A DNA stretch of 64,000 nt from contig NZ_CP014007.2 in assembly GCF_001658025.2 (NCBI RefSeq), positions 2,232,001-2,296,000 of the forward strand, in the 5' to 3' direction. Position numbers and translations under genes: made by a program. Shown one piece after another: positions 41,532 to 50,362 of the stretch. Origin of the DNA: Kosakonia oryzae. GTDB taxonomy: Bacteria > Pseudomonadota > Gammaproteobacteria > Enterobacterales > Enterobacteriaceae. Positions within the stretch are counted from its first letter, which is position 1. Each line of letters begins with the position of its first letter. A model generated the notes under the pieces. The model ran no database searches. It saw only the letters and a program-made list of their open reading frames with translations, and was not told where the DNA came from.

Positions 41532-42056
41532 ATGCCAATAAGTAACAGTGGTCAAAAATTTATCGCCCGCAACCGCGCGCCGCGCGTACAGATTGAGTAC
41601 GACGTGGAAGTTTATGGCGCTGAGCGCAAAATCCAGCTTCCGTTTGTGATGGGCGTTATGGCGGATCTGGTCGGGAAACCGGTGGAGAACTTACCGTCTA
41701 TTGAGGAGCGTAAATTCCTCGAGATCGATGTCGACAACTTCGATGAGCGTATGAAAGCGCTGAAACCGCGCGTCGCCTTCAACGTGGATAACACGCTGAC
41801 GGGCGAAGGCCGGTTGAACGTCGATCTTACCTTCGACAGCATGGATGACTTCCTGCCGGATGCCATCGCCCGCAAAGTCGAGCCGCTGAACAAACTGCTG
41901 GAAGCCCGCACGCAGCTTTCTAACCTGCTGACCTATATGGACGGGAAAAACGGCGCGGAAGAGCTGATCGCCAAAGTGTTGCAGGATCCGACGCTGCTGA
42001 AATCCCTTAGCCAGTTGCCGAACAGCGACGAGAACGCGCAAGGTAAAGAGGAGTAA
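41532..42056 (+). CDS. tssB: T6SS contractile sheath small subunit TssB
   Basis: A 174-residue small sheath protein that pairs with TssC to build the contractile tail sheath. The conserved start SNSGQKFIARNRAPRV and FVMGVMADL are present. ATG 41532 has GGAG six bases upstream and gives the conserved N-terminus; the ATG at 41520 is in frame but weaker. tssC starts three bases after the stop. Confidence 0.97.
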   Translation: MPISNSGQKFIARNRAPRVQIEYDVEVYGAERKIQLPFVMGVMADLVGKPVENLPSIEERKFLEIDVDNFDERMKALKPRVAFNVDNTLTGEGRLNVDLTFDSMDDFLPDAIARKVEPLNKLLEARTQLSNLLTYMDGKNGAEELIAKVLQDPTLLKSLSQLPNSDENAQGKEE

Positions 42057-42059
42057 ACC

Positions 42060-43559
42060 ATGAGCAATCCTTCGCAACAACATGAACAGCAGGGCGCCCA
42101 GGCCTTCAGCCAGGATGAATTTAGCTCACTGCTGAACAAAGAGTTCCGCCCGAAAACCGACCAGGCGCGTTCCGCGGTTGAAAGCGCGGTGAAAACGCTG
42201 GCGCAGCAGGCGCTGGAAAATACCGTGACCTTCTCCAACGACACCTACCGCACCATTCAGAACCTGATTGCCGGTATCGATGAGAAGCTGTCACAACAGA
42301 TTAACCAGATTATCCACCATGAAGAGTTTCAGAAGCTGGAGAGCGCCTGGCGCGGTCTCAGCCATCTGGTGAATAACACTGAAACAGATGAGATGCTGAA
42401 AATCCGCTTTATGAGCATCTCCAAGCAGGAACTGGGCCGTAACCTGAAGCGTTTTAAAGGCGTCGGCTGGGATCAGAGCCCGATCTTTAAAAAAATCTAC
42501 GAAGAAGAGTACGGTCAGTTCGGCGGCGAACCGTTTGGCTGCCTGGTGGGCGATTACTACTTCGACCATAGCCCGCAGGACGTTGAGCTGCTCGGCGAGA
42601 TGGCGCGTATCGGCGCGGCGGCGCACTGTCCGTTTATCACCGGCACCGCACCAAGCGTGATGCAGATGGAGTCCTGGCAGGAGCTGGCGAACCCGCGCGA
42701 TCTGACGAAAATCTTCCAGAACACCGAATACGCCGCCTGGCGTTCACTGCGTGAATCGGAAGATGCTCGTTACTTAGGCCTCGTAATGCCGCGCTTCCTC
42801 TCCCGTCTGCCGTACGGCATTCGCACGAACCCGGTGGATAGCTTCGATTTTGAAGAAGAGACCGACGGCGCGAACCACAACAACTACACCTGGGCAAACG
42901 CTGCTTACGCGATGGCGACCAACATCAACCGCTCCTTTAAAGAGTACGGCTGGTGCACCTCGATTCGCGGCGTTGAATCCGGCGGGGCGGTGGAAAATCT
43001 GCCGTGCCACACCTTCCCGAGCGACGATGGCGGCGTGGACATGAAGTGCCCGACCGAGATTGCCATCAGCGATCGCCGTGAAGCGGAACTGGCGAAAAAC
43101 GGCTTTATGCCGCTGATCCACCGTAAAAACTCTGACTTTGCCGCCTTTATCGGCGCGCAGTCGCTGCAAAAACCGACCGAGTACCACGATGCCGATGCCA
43201 CCGCCAACGCGCGTCTGGCTTCCCGTCTGCCGTATCTCTTCGCCTGCTGCCGTTTTGCGCATTACCTGAAGTGCATTGTGCGCGACAAAATTGGTTCCTT
43301 CCGCGAGCGCGACGAAATGGAGCGCTGGCTGAACGACTGGGTGATGAACTACGTCGACGGCGACCCGGCCAACTCCTCGCAGGAAACCAAAGCGCGTAAA
43401 CCGCTGGCGGCGGCCGAAGTGCAGGTGCAGGAGATCGAGGACAACCCTGGCTACTACGCCGCGAAATTCTTCCTGCGTCCGCACTACCAGCTGGAAGGTC
43501 TGACCGTGTCGCTGCGTCTGGTGTCAAAACTGCCGTCACTGAAAACCAAAGAGGCGTAA
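42060..43559 (+). CDS. tssC: T6SS contractile sheath large subunit TssC
   Basis: A 499-residue large sheath protein, the most conserved T6SS component. Family sequences such as LESAWRGLSHLVNNTETDE, FGCLVGDYYFDHSP and PRFLSRLPYG are all present. With TssB it forms the helical sheath whose contraction drives the Hcp tube, later disassembled by ClpV. A strong hairpin follows nine bases after the stop. Confidence 0.98.
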   Translation: MSNPSQQHEQQGAQAFSQDEFSSLLNKEFRPKTDQARSAVESAVKTLAQQALENTVTFSNDTYRTIQNLIAGIDEKLSQQINQIIHHEEFQKLESAWRGLSHLVNNTETDEMLKIRFMSISKQELGRNLKRFKGVGWDQSPIFKKIYEEEYGQFGGEPFGCLVGDYYFDHSPQDVELLGEMARIGAAAHCPFITGTAPSVMQMESWQELANPRDLTKIFQNTEYAAWRSLRESEDARYLGLVMPRFLSRLPYGIRTNPVDSFDFEEETDGANHNNYTWANAAYAMATNINRSFKEYGWCTSIRGVESGGAVENLPCHTFPSDDGGVDMKCPTEIAISDRREAELAKNGFMPLIHRKNSDFAAFIGAQSLQKPTEYHDADATANARLASRLPYLFACCRFAHYLKCIVRDKIGSFRERDEMERWLNDWVMNYVDGDPANSSQETKARKPLAAAEVQVQEIEDNPGYYAAKFFLRPHYQLEGLTVSLRLVSKLPSLKTKEA

Positions 43560-43567
43560 GCAGAAGG

Positions 43568-43594
43568 TGCCGCAGGCAGGATGCGCCTGCGGCA
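43568..43594 (+). repeat. Stem-loop downstream of tssC
   Basis: A perfect ten-base inverted repeat, TGCCGCAGGC / GCCTGCGGCA, with a seven-base loop and no U-tract. It may act as an mRNA-stabilising 3' end for the highly expressed sheath genes or as a partial terminator before the effector genes. Confidence 0.7.
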
Positions 43595-43621
43595 TGAAGG
43601 CGTTTAGCTAAAGGATGGGGT

Positions 43622-43757
43622 ATGAATTTACACAACGTACTTGTCGGTGGGTTGCTGGACGTTGCCTATTGAGCGCCTGAAAAAGGTACGTGCTTCCAGC
43701 TTAATTCTTGAAGCGATGACGCAGCACCGTGATGCTTGCACGCGGAGCAAATCGTAG
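43622..43757 (+). pseudogene. Candidate gene remnant between tssC and tae4
   Basis: ATG 43622 has a well-placed AAGGA (43611-43615) but runs only 16 codons (MNLHNVLVGGLLDVAY) to TGA. In the next frame the sequence reads on as LPIERLKKVRASSLILEA and further to TAG 43755-43757. The two pieces look like one protein N-terminus broken by a frameshift and then cut off. I cannot name the family. A short leader peptide is the alternative. Confidence 0.3.
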
Positions 43758-43811
43758 TGCAAAGACAATAATTCTGGCCCGTTTAACTCATATATCAGAA
43801 GGACTGTAACG

Positions 43812-44318
43812 ATGAGCAACCGACCATCATTTGTCGCCGCTTGGGGAGCCGCGGCACAAATATATGACCCAAAAGATCCCCTGACCAAAGTGAAGAACGT
43901 CATTGGCGGCAAAGTTCGTACGAATTTTGAAATTCCGGAAAGCGAAGGTGGTTGGGTAAATAGCTGCGCAGTACGAATGAGTTATGTTTTAAATTATACC
44001 GGTTTTCCGGTGCCAAGAATTAATGGCATCACGGTCTCAGGTGCTGATAAAAAATGGTATTTCTTCCGTGTTGGGGATGTCATTAATTGGTTAACCAGAC
44101 AGTGGGGTAAACCCGATCTGATTGTTAGCTATCCTTCATTACCGGTCGATAAATTACACAATAAGAAAGGCATTATATTGTTCTCGGTGGATCAGTGGGA
44201 TGATGCAACGGGCCATGCAACATTCTGGAATGGGCTGACCTGTTCCGATCACTGTTATTTCAATGCACCGAATACGAATTACACAACGACCAAAGCCAGT
44301 TTTTGGGAGTTGCCATGA
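43812..44318 (+). CDS. tae4: T6SS amidase effector, Tae4 family
   Basis: Peptidoglycan amidase toxin (168 residues) delivered into competitor periplasm; Tae4 enzymes cut the gamma-D-Glu/meso-DAP bond. The NlpC/P60-like catalytic Cys52 lies in NSCAVRMSYVLN and His135 in GHATFWNG, followed by the acidic CSDHCYF. There is no signal peptide, as expected for a toxin loaded in the cytoplasm. The gene is AT-richer than its neighbours and overlaps the tai4 start by ATGA, so the pair is translationally coupled. Hcp, the likely carrier, lies downstream. Confidence 0.93.
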   Translation: MSNRPSFVAAWGAAAQIYDPKDPLTKVKNVIGGKVRTNFEIPESEGGWVNSCAVRMSYVLNYTGFPVPRINGITVSGADKKWYFFRVGDVINWLTRQWGKPDLIVSYPSLPVDKLHNKKGIILFSVDQWDDATGHATFWNGLTCSDHCYFNAPNTNYTTTKASFWELP

Positions 44319-44740
44319 GAATCGCCTGTCTCGGTTTGTTATTGGTGTGCAGCAGCGTCCTGGCAGGTCAGAAAGAAGACCCGATGGCCTTCATTAAAAA
44401 TATGCCATACACGCAAGTGGTGAAGGATATGACGCTTGCACGCTGCATTGCACAGGTTGCCGATCCAAAATCGCCTTACTCGCTGGACGCGGCGCGAAGC
44501 GCAAACGCAATGCGGGAATGGATGCCGTTTGATATTGAAAATGGTGACGCAAAGATTAATGCCTTAATCAACCAGTTCAAAGGAACGACGCATCAATTCC
44601 ATACGGAAAGCCCGCAAAAGGTTAAAGGGCTGACGCTAAATTGCCTGCGTTTATATCATAGCCCTGAACTGGATAAGCTGGCGAAAGAGGTACTGCTGAA
44701 AAATCCGCAGCACACCTGGCAACAGGATAATCCGAATTAA
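44315..44740 (+). CDS. tai4: Tae4 immunity protein, Tai4 family
   Basis: A 141-residue periplasmic inhibitor protecting the cell from its own and sister-cell Tae4. A signal peptide MRIACLGLLLVCSSVLA is cleaved before GQKEDP. The mature part is mostly helical with two cysteines (ARCIAQ and LNCLRLY). The start at 44315 overlaps the tae4 stop (ATGA); an in-frame GTG (44303) upstream is not needed. Confidence 0.9.
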   Translation: MRIACLGLLLVCSSVLAGQKEDPMAFIKNMPYTQVVKDMTLARCIAQVADPKSPYSLDAARSANAMREWMPFDIENGDAKINALINQFKGTTHQFHTESPQKVKGLTLNCLRLYHSPELDKLAKEVLLKNPQHTWQQDNPN

Positions 44741-44824
44741 CGTTAACTGCTCGTGCACAAATAATGTGTCACGAAGCAGAGTGAAAATAACCGAATTCTT
44801 TCTCTCTTAGTGAGGGAATGAGTG

Positions 44825-44855
44825 TTTCTGAACAGATAGCTTATCTTTTCAGAAA
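44825..44855 (+). repeat. Imperfect stem-loop upstream of hcp
   Basis: Outer arms TTTCTGA / TCAGAAA enclose inner arms AGATA / TATCT with a GCT loop. It lies about 115 bases before the hcp ATG in an AT-rich leader, so it is probably part of the hcp promoter or 5' untranslated region. Confidence 0.5.
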
Positions 44856-44967
44856 TAAACGAGGCAGAGGTAAAATATGGACGGTTTTATTCGGCCCCAT
44901 GCTTACCCGTTTGCCATATAAGCGCTTTTTCGAAAGCAATATTTATCATTAACGAAGAGTAAATATT

Positions 44968-45450
44968 ATGGCTATTGATATGTTTCTGAAGGTCGATGGA
45001 GTTACGGGTGAATCTAAAGACTCTAACCACACCGGCTGGACTGATATCACATCTTTTTCCTGGGGCGCTTCACAGCCAGGAAATATGAGTGTTGGCGGTG
45101 GCGGCGGTGCCGGTAAAGTCAATTTCAACGACCTTCACGTAAATGCACTCATTGATAAATCCACGACGGCTATCCTGAAACACTGCGCCAGCGGTAAGCA
45201 CCTGACCAAGGTTGAGCTTTCCGTCTGCAAAGCCGGCGGTCAGCAGGTTGAATACGCACGTATCACGCTGGAAGATGTGCTGGTGACCTCTGTTCAGTAC
45301 ACCGGTGCGGATAACGGCGATACCGTAGGTGTGACCTATGCATTCCAGGCTGCGAAAGTGAAACAGCAGTACTGGGAGCAGTCTTCTTCCGGCGGTAAAG
45401 GTGCTGAAACCAGCTCTGGCTGGAACATCAAGGAAAACAAAGAAGCGTAA
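44968..45450 (+). CDS. hcp: T6SS tube protein Hcp (TssD)
   Basis: A 160-residue Hcp that forms hexameric rings stacked into the inner tube and acts as a carrier for small effectors inside its lumen. The family start MAIDMFLKVDGVTGES and the C-terminal beta strand region AKVKQQYWEQSS are clear. It has its own AT-rich leader of about 230 bases and a strong hairpin after its stop, which suggests separate, high-level expression within the locus. Confidence 0.97.
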   Translation: MAIDMFLKVDGVTGESKDSNHTGWTDITSFSWGASQPGNMSVGGGGGAGKVNFNDLHVNALIDKSTTAILKHCASGKHLTKVELSVCKAGGQQVEYARITLEDVLVTSVQYTGADNGDTVGVTYAFQAAKVKQQYWEQSSSGGKGAETSSGWNIKENKEA

Positions 45451-45480
45451 TGCTGTTCTCTTTTTGACGCGCATTACGGC

Positions 45481-45506
45481 AGGCACAGAGCACCGGCTCT
45501 GTGCCT
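45481..45506 (+). terminator. Strong stem-loop after hcp
   Basis: A perfect eleven-base-pair stem, AGGCACAGAGC / GCTCTGTGCCT, with an ACCG loop lies 30 bases past the hcp stop. There is no U-run, so it may protect the hcp mRNA end as much as terminate it. Confidence 0.65.
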
Positions 45507-45831
45507 GTATCCGCAAAAAAGACATTATTGAGACTGGTGGCAAACAGAAATATATTATTGTGCTTAAGTAAATTCTTAAGCATTACCGGGGCAGGGAACA
45601 CCATTTATGCCAGCCCTTACACCGTCTGGCCTGACATCAACTGGCAGGTGTTTACGATGTGGTGTTTAAAGGGAGTGACCGTAACAATGCAACCCGTTTT
45701 ATATTGACCCGCTCCGCTTGGCGCATAAACAAAAATAAAAGAACGAAGACAAGATTACGGCGATCGCCGGATCGCTACAGTATCGGCAGCAGGAAAGCAA
45801 AATGACAGAAGGCAGCAAAGGGAACCGCGTA
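45507..45831 (+). other. Intergenic stretch between hcp and the LprI-like gene
   Basis: About 325 bases, AT-rich, with a second perfect inverted repeat TGCTTAAG / CTTAAGCA at 45561-45582. A 68-codon open frame (45501-45707) crosses the first hairpin and has no recognisable protein features, so I do not call it a gene. It presumably holds the promoter for the genes from 45832 on. Confidence 0.5.
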
Positions 45832-46638
45832 ATGAACATCGGGTACGGTCTTGCGACGGCACTTTTCATGCTGAGCGCCAGTACCGCCAGCGCAGCAGAT
45901 GCCAGCGCATCGATTATCGGGCAGTGGCGTATTGTTTCCGGCGCAACGGATAACTACGCCACGACTTACCTTGATACAAAGATGAACGATCCCCGCTATG
46001 TTGGACGCGTTATCCACTTTGATCGCGATTCTGTCAGCGGCGAATTAATAAAGAATATTGATTGCCAGCAACCCGCCTATCGCGCACAGCCACCGATGAC
46101 CCTCAATGAAGCGATTTTGAAAACCTCCGGTGAACGCCGCGCGGAGCCAAAGATTCCGGTTGCCGGGGATTTTGATTTAGCATCGTATGGCAATCAAAAG
46201 ATTACACCTATTCTGCTTCAGTGCCAGAAGGGGTACCTTGGGCCGGATGGCGAGGCAATGGATAATTGGCTGGCTCTCTTATCCGCCGATAAGATGGTCA
46301 TGAACTGGGATGATGGCAGCTATTTTGTGTTGCAGCGCGTGAAAGCGGGCGAAAAGGTAACCCCCAGTTTCTCCTGCAGCGCCAGCTTGAACGCGGTAGA
46401 ACAAACCATTTGCGCCAGTGATGATCTGGCAGCCTGGGATGTGAGCGTGACGGATGCCTGGAAAACCCAACTGCTGGAACAGCAAGAGATCGACCCGGCG
46501 GATAAAGCCGCAGTCGCGCAAATCAAATCGGCGCAGCGCGCGTGGTTAGCGAAGCGCAACCAGTGTCAGGCGGATGCCGCCTGCATTAAAAAATCGATGA
46601 AAGCCCGTGTTTCGGAACTAAGCAGCAAGACGTACTGA
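45832..46638 (+). CDS. Secreted protein with C-terminal LprI/DUF1311 domain
   Basis: A 268-residue periplasmic protein. The signal peptide MNIGYGLATALFMLSASTASA ends before ADASAS. The N-terminal half (about 25-180) is unrecognised. The C-terminal part (about 185-265) has the cysteine pattern of DUF1311/LprI lysozyme-inhibitor domains: FSCSASLNAVEQTICAS, AQRAWLAKRNQC, then ADAACIKKS. Start 45832 is chosen because the signal peptide begins there; the frame opens 30 bases earlier. It sits between hcp and tagH, so a role with the secretion system is likely. Whether it inhibits a murein hydrolase is inference. Confidence 0.75.
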   Translation: MNIGYGLATALFMLSASTASAADASASIIGQWRIVSGATDNYATTYLDTKMNDPRYVGRVIHFDRDSVSGELIKNIDCQQPAYRAQPPMTLNEAILKTSGERRAEPKIPVAGDFDLASYGNQKITPILLQCQKGYLGPDGEAMDNWLALLSADKMVMNWDDGSYFVLQRVKAGEKVTPSFSCSASLNAVEQTICASDDLAAWDVSVTDAWKTQLLEQQEIDPADKAAVAQIKSAQRAWLAKRNQCQADAACIKKSMKARVSELSSKTY

Positions 46639-46764
46639 TACACGAACCTGTTTGCTCCGGTGGGCTGCGCCGGAGCTGTTGAAATCATATTCAGGTATTC
46701 AAACGCAGCCGCTTTATGGAAAACGGCGCCGTTTGAGTGCACATAACTCCAGCAGGAATATGCT

Positions 46765-48552
46765 ATGCGATTCACGATTATTACCAGTAAACCCGGTCAT
46801 CAGCCGCCGCAAAGCCGCTGCGACTTTTATCCGCCTGGCGGCACTATCGGCCGTGGCACTGATAACAACCTGGTGCTGCCGGATAACGACCGCTCCATTT
46901 CTCGCTTACAGGCGATTGTTCATATCGCCGGTAATGGCGAGTGTCGCATCACCAATCGCGGCAATGTGACCCGCGTAGTGCTGAATGATATTCCCCTGGA
47001 ACGTGGCCGTCAGGTCGAATTGCAGGATGGCGATATTCTGGGCATTGATGAGTACCGCATCGAAGTGACCGAGCTGATTCAGGATACGCAGCCGGTAAGT
47101 CGTATGGCGGAGGAGATGTATCCGAAGCACGTTCAGCCGCAAGTGGCCAAACCGGCACCCGCCCCGGCGCCGAAAAGCACAGCGGAAAACGCCCCGGCGT
47201 CAGTGCCCACGGAGATCTGGGACAGCCTGATGCAGGAGTTCTCCATCTCCGACAGCATCTCCAGCAACCGGGCAAAAACGCCGGAAGCACAAAATCTCAA
47301 CCCCTTTGCCGCGCCGAAAGAGCCGGAGCGTAACCCGGAAGATCCGCTCTCGCTGTTGAATAACAACGAGCCGCTGGTGACGCCGAAAACTCTCGCCTCC
47401 GATCAGCTGTTTAACGATGAACAGCTCTTTAAAAATGACAGCATTTTTAACGACGCCACGCCCTCCACGCTGGTGCCGCCGGTTGAGCGGGCCGCGCAAA
47501 AGCCTGTGCCGGAAGCGGATGAACTGGATCCGCTGGCGCTGTTTGGTGGCGGCAGCACGTCGGCAGCTCGCAGCGACGATCCGCTTGGGCTGTTAAGCGG
47601 CGCAGTGCCGCTGGCACATGCCGATGAGATTGCTCCGGCAAAATCCGCCGAGCCAATCATCACCGATCCGCACAACGTGACGCCGCCACAACAGCCGCAG
47701 CCGATCATCACCGAACTGCACGCGGAAGATCTCAGCGGCACGCCGCTGTTCGCCGATGAAGAGCCGGAACCGATGTCGGAGCCGCAGGATTACGCAGGTA
47801 TTACGCTGCCGACGCCGCAAGCGGTACAGCGCAGCGCGGCGCAAACGCCGAAAGGGCGTCTGCGTATCGATCCGCTTCAGAGCAACAACGAAGTGCGCAG
47901 CGCGCCAGCCGCCAGCAATGGCGACAGCAGCGATGTGCTGAAAGGCGAGCTGCTGGACGCGTTACTGGAAGGGATGGGGCTTGGCGATATGCAGCCGGTG
48001 CCGCAGTTCGATAAAGAGAACATGCGTCAGCTCGGCCAGATGCTGAGCATGTTTTCCCAGGGCACCGTTGCGCTGCTCTCCTCGCGCTCGATTCTGAAAC
48101 GCGGCGTTAAAGCCGATATGACGATGGTGCTGGATGACGCCAACAACCCGTTCAAGCTGCTGCCGTCGGGCAAAACCGTGCTGATGCAGATGTTTGGTAC
48201 GCGGATGCCTGGCTTCATGCCGCCGAAAAAGTCGGTGCGCGATGCGCTGATCGACTTACAGGCGCACCAGTTGGGCATGATTTCCGGGATCCGCGCGATT
48301 ATCGCCGCGATGTTGCAGTCGTTTAACCCGGAACAACTGGAAGATGACGCCAAACGCGACGGCGCCACCGCGCGTCTCGGCGTACTCTCGAACCGTAAAG
48401 CCGCTCTGTGGGACTACTTTGTGCGCACCTACGCGCAAACGGCGGGTGAAATTGACGATGACTTCCATACCCTGTTTGGCGAAGCGTTCCTCCACGCTTA
48501 TGACATGGAGGTTAACCAGTACAAAGACTCACAAAGCGGATCGGAAGAATGA
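46765..48552 (+). CDS. tagH: T6SS FHA-domain protein TagH (Fha)
   Basis: A 595-residue cytoplasmic scaffold. The N-terminal FHA domain (about 25-95, GGTIGRGTDNNLVLPDNDRSISR) binds phosphothreonine. A long acidic, Pro/Ala-rich middle (about 120-390) with repeated LFND/DPLGLL-type segments follows. The C-terminal T6SS-FHA domain (about 395-585) is typical of TagH. In the threonine phosphorylation pathway it is the substrate of PpkA and is dephosphorylated by PppA, whose gene overlaps its stop (ATGA). Confidence 0.95.
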   Translation: MRFTIITSKPGHQPPQSRCDFYPPGGTIGRGTDNNLVLPDNDRSISRLQAIVHIAGNGECRITNRGNVTRVVLNDIPLERGRQVELQDGDILGIDEYRIEVTELIQDTQPVSRMAEEMYPKHVQPQVAKPAPAPAPKSTAENAPASVPTEIWDSLMQEFSISDSISSNRAKTPEAQNLNPFAAPKEPERNPEDPLSLLNNNEPLVTPKTLASDQLFNDEQLFKNDSIFNDATPSTLVPPVERAAQKPVPEADELDPLALFGGGSTSAARSDDPLGLLSGAVPLAHADEIAPAKSAEPIITDPHNVTPPQQPQPIITELHAEDLSGTPLFADEEPEPMSEPQDYAGITLPTPQAVQRSAAQTPKGRLRIDPLQSNNEVRSAPAASNGDSSDVLKGELLDALLEGMGLGDMQPVPQFDKENMRQLGQMLSMFSQGTVALLSSRSILKRGVKADMTMVLDDANNPFKLLPSGKTVLMQMFGTRMPGFMPPKKSVRDALIDLQAHQLGMISGIRAIIAAMLQSFNPEQLEDDAKRDGATARLGVLSNRKAALWDYFVRTYAQTAGEIDDDFHTLFGEAFLHAYDMEVNQYKDSQSGSEE

Positions 48553-49343
48553 ATATCAGCACGGCCTCCATATCCCGACAGGGCGAACGTGCCAGTAATC
48601 AGGATCAGACCGGGGAGAACATCGGCGAACGTGCCGCCTGCTTTGTGGTATGTGACGGCATCGCCGGGTTACCCGGCGGCGACGTAGCGGCCGCACTGGC
48701 GCGTAATACCATTATCAGCCGGTTTGATGGCGATGAGCACCTGAATGCCCAGTACATTCGTCAGTACGTCAATGATGCTAACCGCGCTATCCGCGAAGAG
48801 CAGAAAGCGGTGCAGGATTATCACCGTATGGGCACTACCATGGTAAGCCTGTTTATCGACCGGGATTATCAGCTTGCCTACTGGGCGCACGCGGGCGACA
48901 GCCGCCTGTATCTCTTTCGTCGCGGCTGGCTCTATCATGTCACCACCGATCACAGCCTGGTGCAGCAGATGAAAGATGCCGGGCATCAAACCGAAGGCAT
49001 CAACGGTAACTTGCTCTACTTCGCACTGGGTCTTGGTGAAGATGAACGCGAGCCAAGCTACAGCGATGTAGTGCCGATTGAAGATGGCGATGCGTTTTTG
49101 CTCTGTACAGATGGCTTCTGGCACGGCGTCAGTGAAGAGCAGATGCAACAGTCGCTGCATATGGTGAATACGCCGGATGAGTGGCTGACGCTGATGAATC
49201 AAATCCTGCTGAAAAACAGTGTCGGGGCGCAGACTCAGCAGGACAACTATAGCGCCGTAGCGGTGTGGATGGGCACGCCTCAGGAGACGACGCTACTGCA
49301 TACGCTCTCTGAAGCCGCCCAGTTTTTCCCTCTTCGTGATTGA
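48549..49343 (+). CDS. pppA: PP2C-family phosphatase of the T6SS switch
   Basis: A 264-residue PP2C serine/threonine phosphatase with the metal-binding aspartates in SNQDQ, VVCDGIAGLPGG, HAGDSRLYLFR, LLCTDGFW and QQDNYSAV. It is expected to reverse PpkA phosphorylation of TagH and so tune firing or repositioning of the apparatus. Translation overlaps tagH by four bases. Confidence 0.94.
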   Translation: MNISTASISRQGERASNQDQTGENIGERAACFVVCDGIAGLPGGDVAAALARNTIISRFDGDEHLNAQYIRQYVNDANRAIREEQKAVQDYHRMGTTMVSLFIDRDYQLAYWAHAGDSRLYLFRRGWLYHVTTDHSLVQQMKDAGHQTEGINGNLLYFALGLGEDEREPSYSDVVPIEDGDAFLLCTDGFWHGVSEEQMQQSLHMVNTPDEWLTLMNQILLKNSVGAQTQQDNYSAVAVWMGTPQETTLLHTLSEAAQFFPLRD

Positions 49344-49363
49344 TACAGCTTACAAGGACTTTT

Positions 49364-50353
49364 ATGAAACTTTGGCTACCGGGTTTGGCTCTGCTGGCGG
49401 TGTGTGGCAGCGTACAGGCAGAAAACTACCGCATCGTGCAGTCGCCTTCGCAAAAACTGGATGTCTGGATCGATAACATCGCGGATAACACGCCGAAAAG
49501 CTGGTGCAGCAAAACATTGCCGCTGCGTATTGTCGCCAACGGCGATAAAAAACCGGCCGTACTGAACAACTTTTTACCGCGTCTTGGCGCGCTGCTGGAA
49601 AACCAGTGCGGCACGCTGACGCAGGTGCACTGGAAATTGACCGACCCGCAGGGCGCGACTCTGGCTGAAGGGACGGCCGATAAAGCGAAAGAGTGGGCGC
49701 CGGTCGTCACCTCGACGGGCGCAACGTCAACGGCTTCCACTTCCACCTCTGCCACCCTGACGCCACCGACAGAACGTGCTGAAGATCTCTCCCCGGCCGC
49801 TAACCGTACGCCGTGGCAGGAATTTACCCTGCAGGACGGCTGCCATCTGCGCACCTTCTGGCAGGGTGATGCCAGCGCGCCAGCGCTGTTTATTCCGGCG
49901 AAAGAGGATGGCAAATGTGAAAAGGGCGGCTGGCTGAACGGGCGTAGCGAAGTGACGCAGATCAGTAACGGCAGCGAGAAAAAGATCACCATGACCTTTG
50001 TTCACGGTTTCCCGGTGAGCGGCCTGAGCGACAGCGTTGACGCCGATCGTCTGCTGATCACCACCGTTAACAACGAACGCATGGTCGTCAGCGAAGGCAG
50101 CCTGGCGCAAAGCTGGATGATCCTGCCCTACGTCAACAGCCTCAACGGCTGGCAGGCGAACGGCACGGTGGCGGTGGAAATCTCCCGCGATGTTGCCAGC
50201 GATGCCACCCGTTTGCAGGCGCGCCTTGATGAAGTGCGTAAAGCCTGGACGCCGTGGTTTGAACCGGGTACGCGCCTTAATATTCTGCTGATCGATTCGT
50301 TGCACCCGCAGCTACGCGATCCGGCGGTCGGGACTTACAAGACCCTGAACTAA
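49364..50353 (+). CDS. T6SS-locus periplasmic protein of unknown function
   Basis: A 329-residue protein with a signal peptide (MKLWLPGLALLAVCGSVQA, cleaved before ENYRIV). A first domain (about 20-115) with cysteines in KSWCSK and ENQCGT is followed by a Ser/Thr/Ala-rich linker (about 120-145). A second domain (about 150-325) has cysteines in QDGCHLRTFW and DGKCEKGG. AAGGA lies five bases before ATG 49364. It is placed between pppA and tagJ. Serratia uses a periplasmic protein, RtkS, to activate PpkA; position and location make a similar role possible, but homology is not shown. Confidence 0.75.
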   Translation: MKLWLPGLALLAVCGSVQAENYRIVQSPSQKLDVWIDNIADNTPKSWCSKTLPLRIVANGDKKPAVLNNFLPRLGALLENQCGTLTQVHWKLTDPQGATLAEGTADKAKEWAPVVTSTGATSTASTSTSATLTPPTERAEDLSPAANRTPWQEFTLQDGCHLRTFWQGDASAPALFIPAKEDGKCEKGGWLNGRSEVTQISNGSEKKITMTFVHGFPVSGLSDSVDADRLLITTVNNERMVVSEGSLAQSWMILPYVNSLNGWQANGTVAVEISRDVASDATRLQARLDEVRKAWTPWFEPGTRLNILLIDSLHPQLRDPAVGTYKTLN

Positions 50354-50362
50354 GGAGCGGCG

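Noticed and set aside
42774-43484. 236-codon minus-strand frame opposite tssC
   Set aside because: tssC is full length and highly conserved here; the antisense frame is a codon-bias shadow with no recognisable motif.
45501-45707. 68-codon plus-strand frame after hcp
   Set aside because: It starts inside the right arm of the strong hcp hairpin, lacks a ribosome site and has no recognisable features, so a chance frame is more likely.
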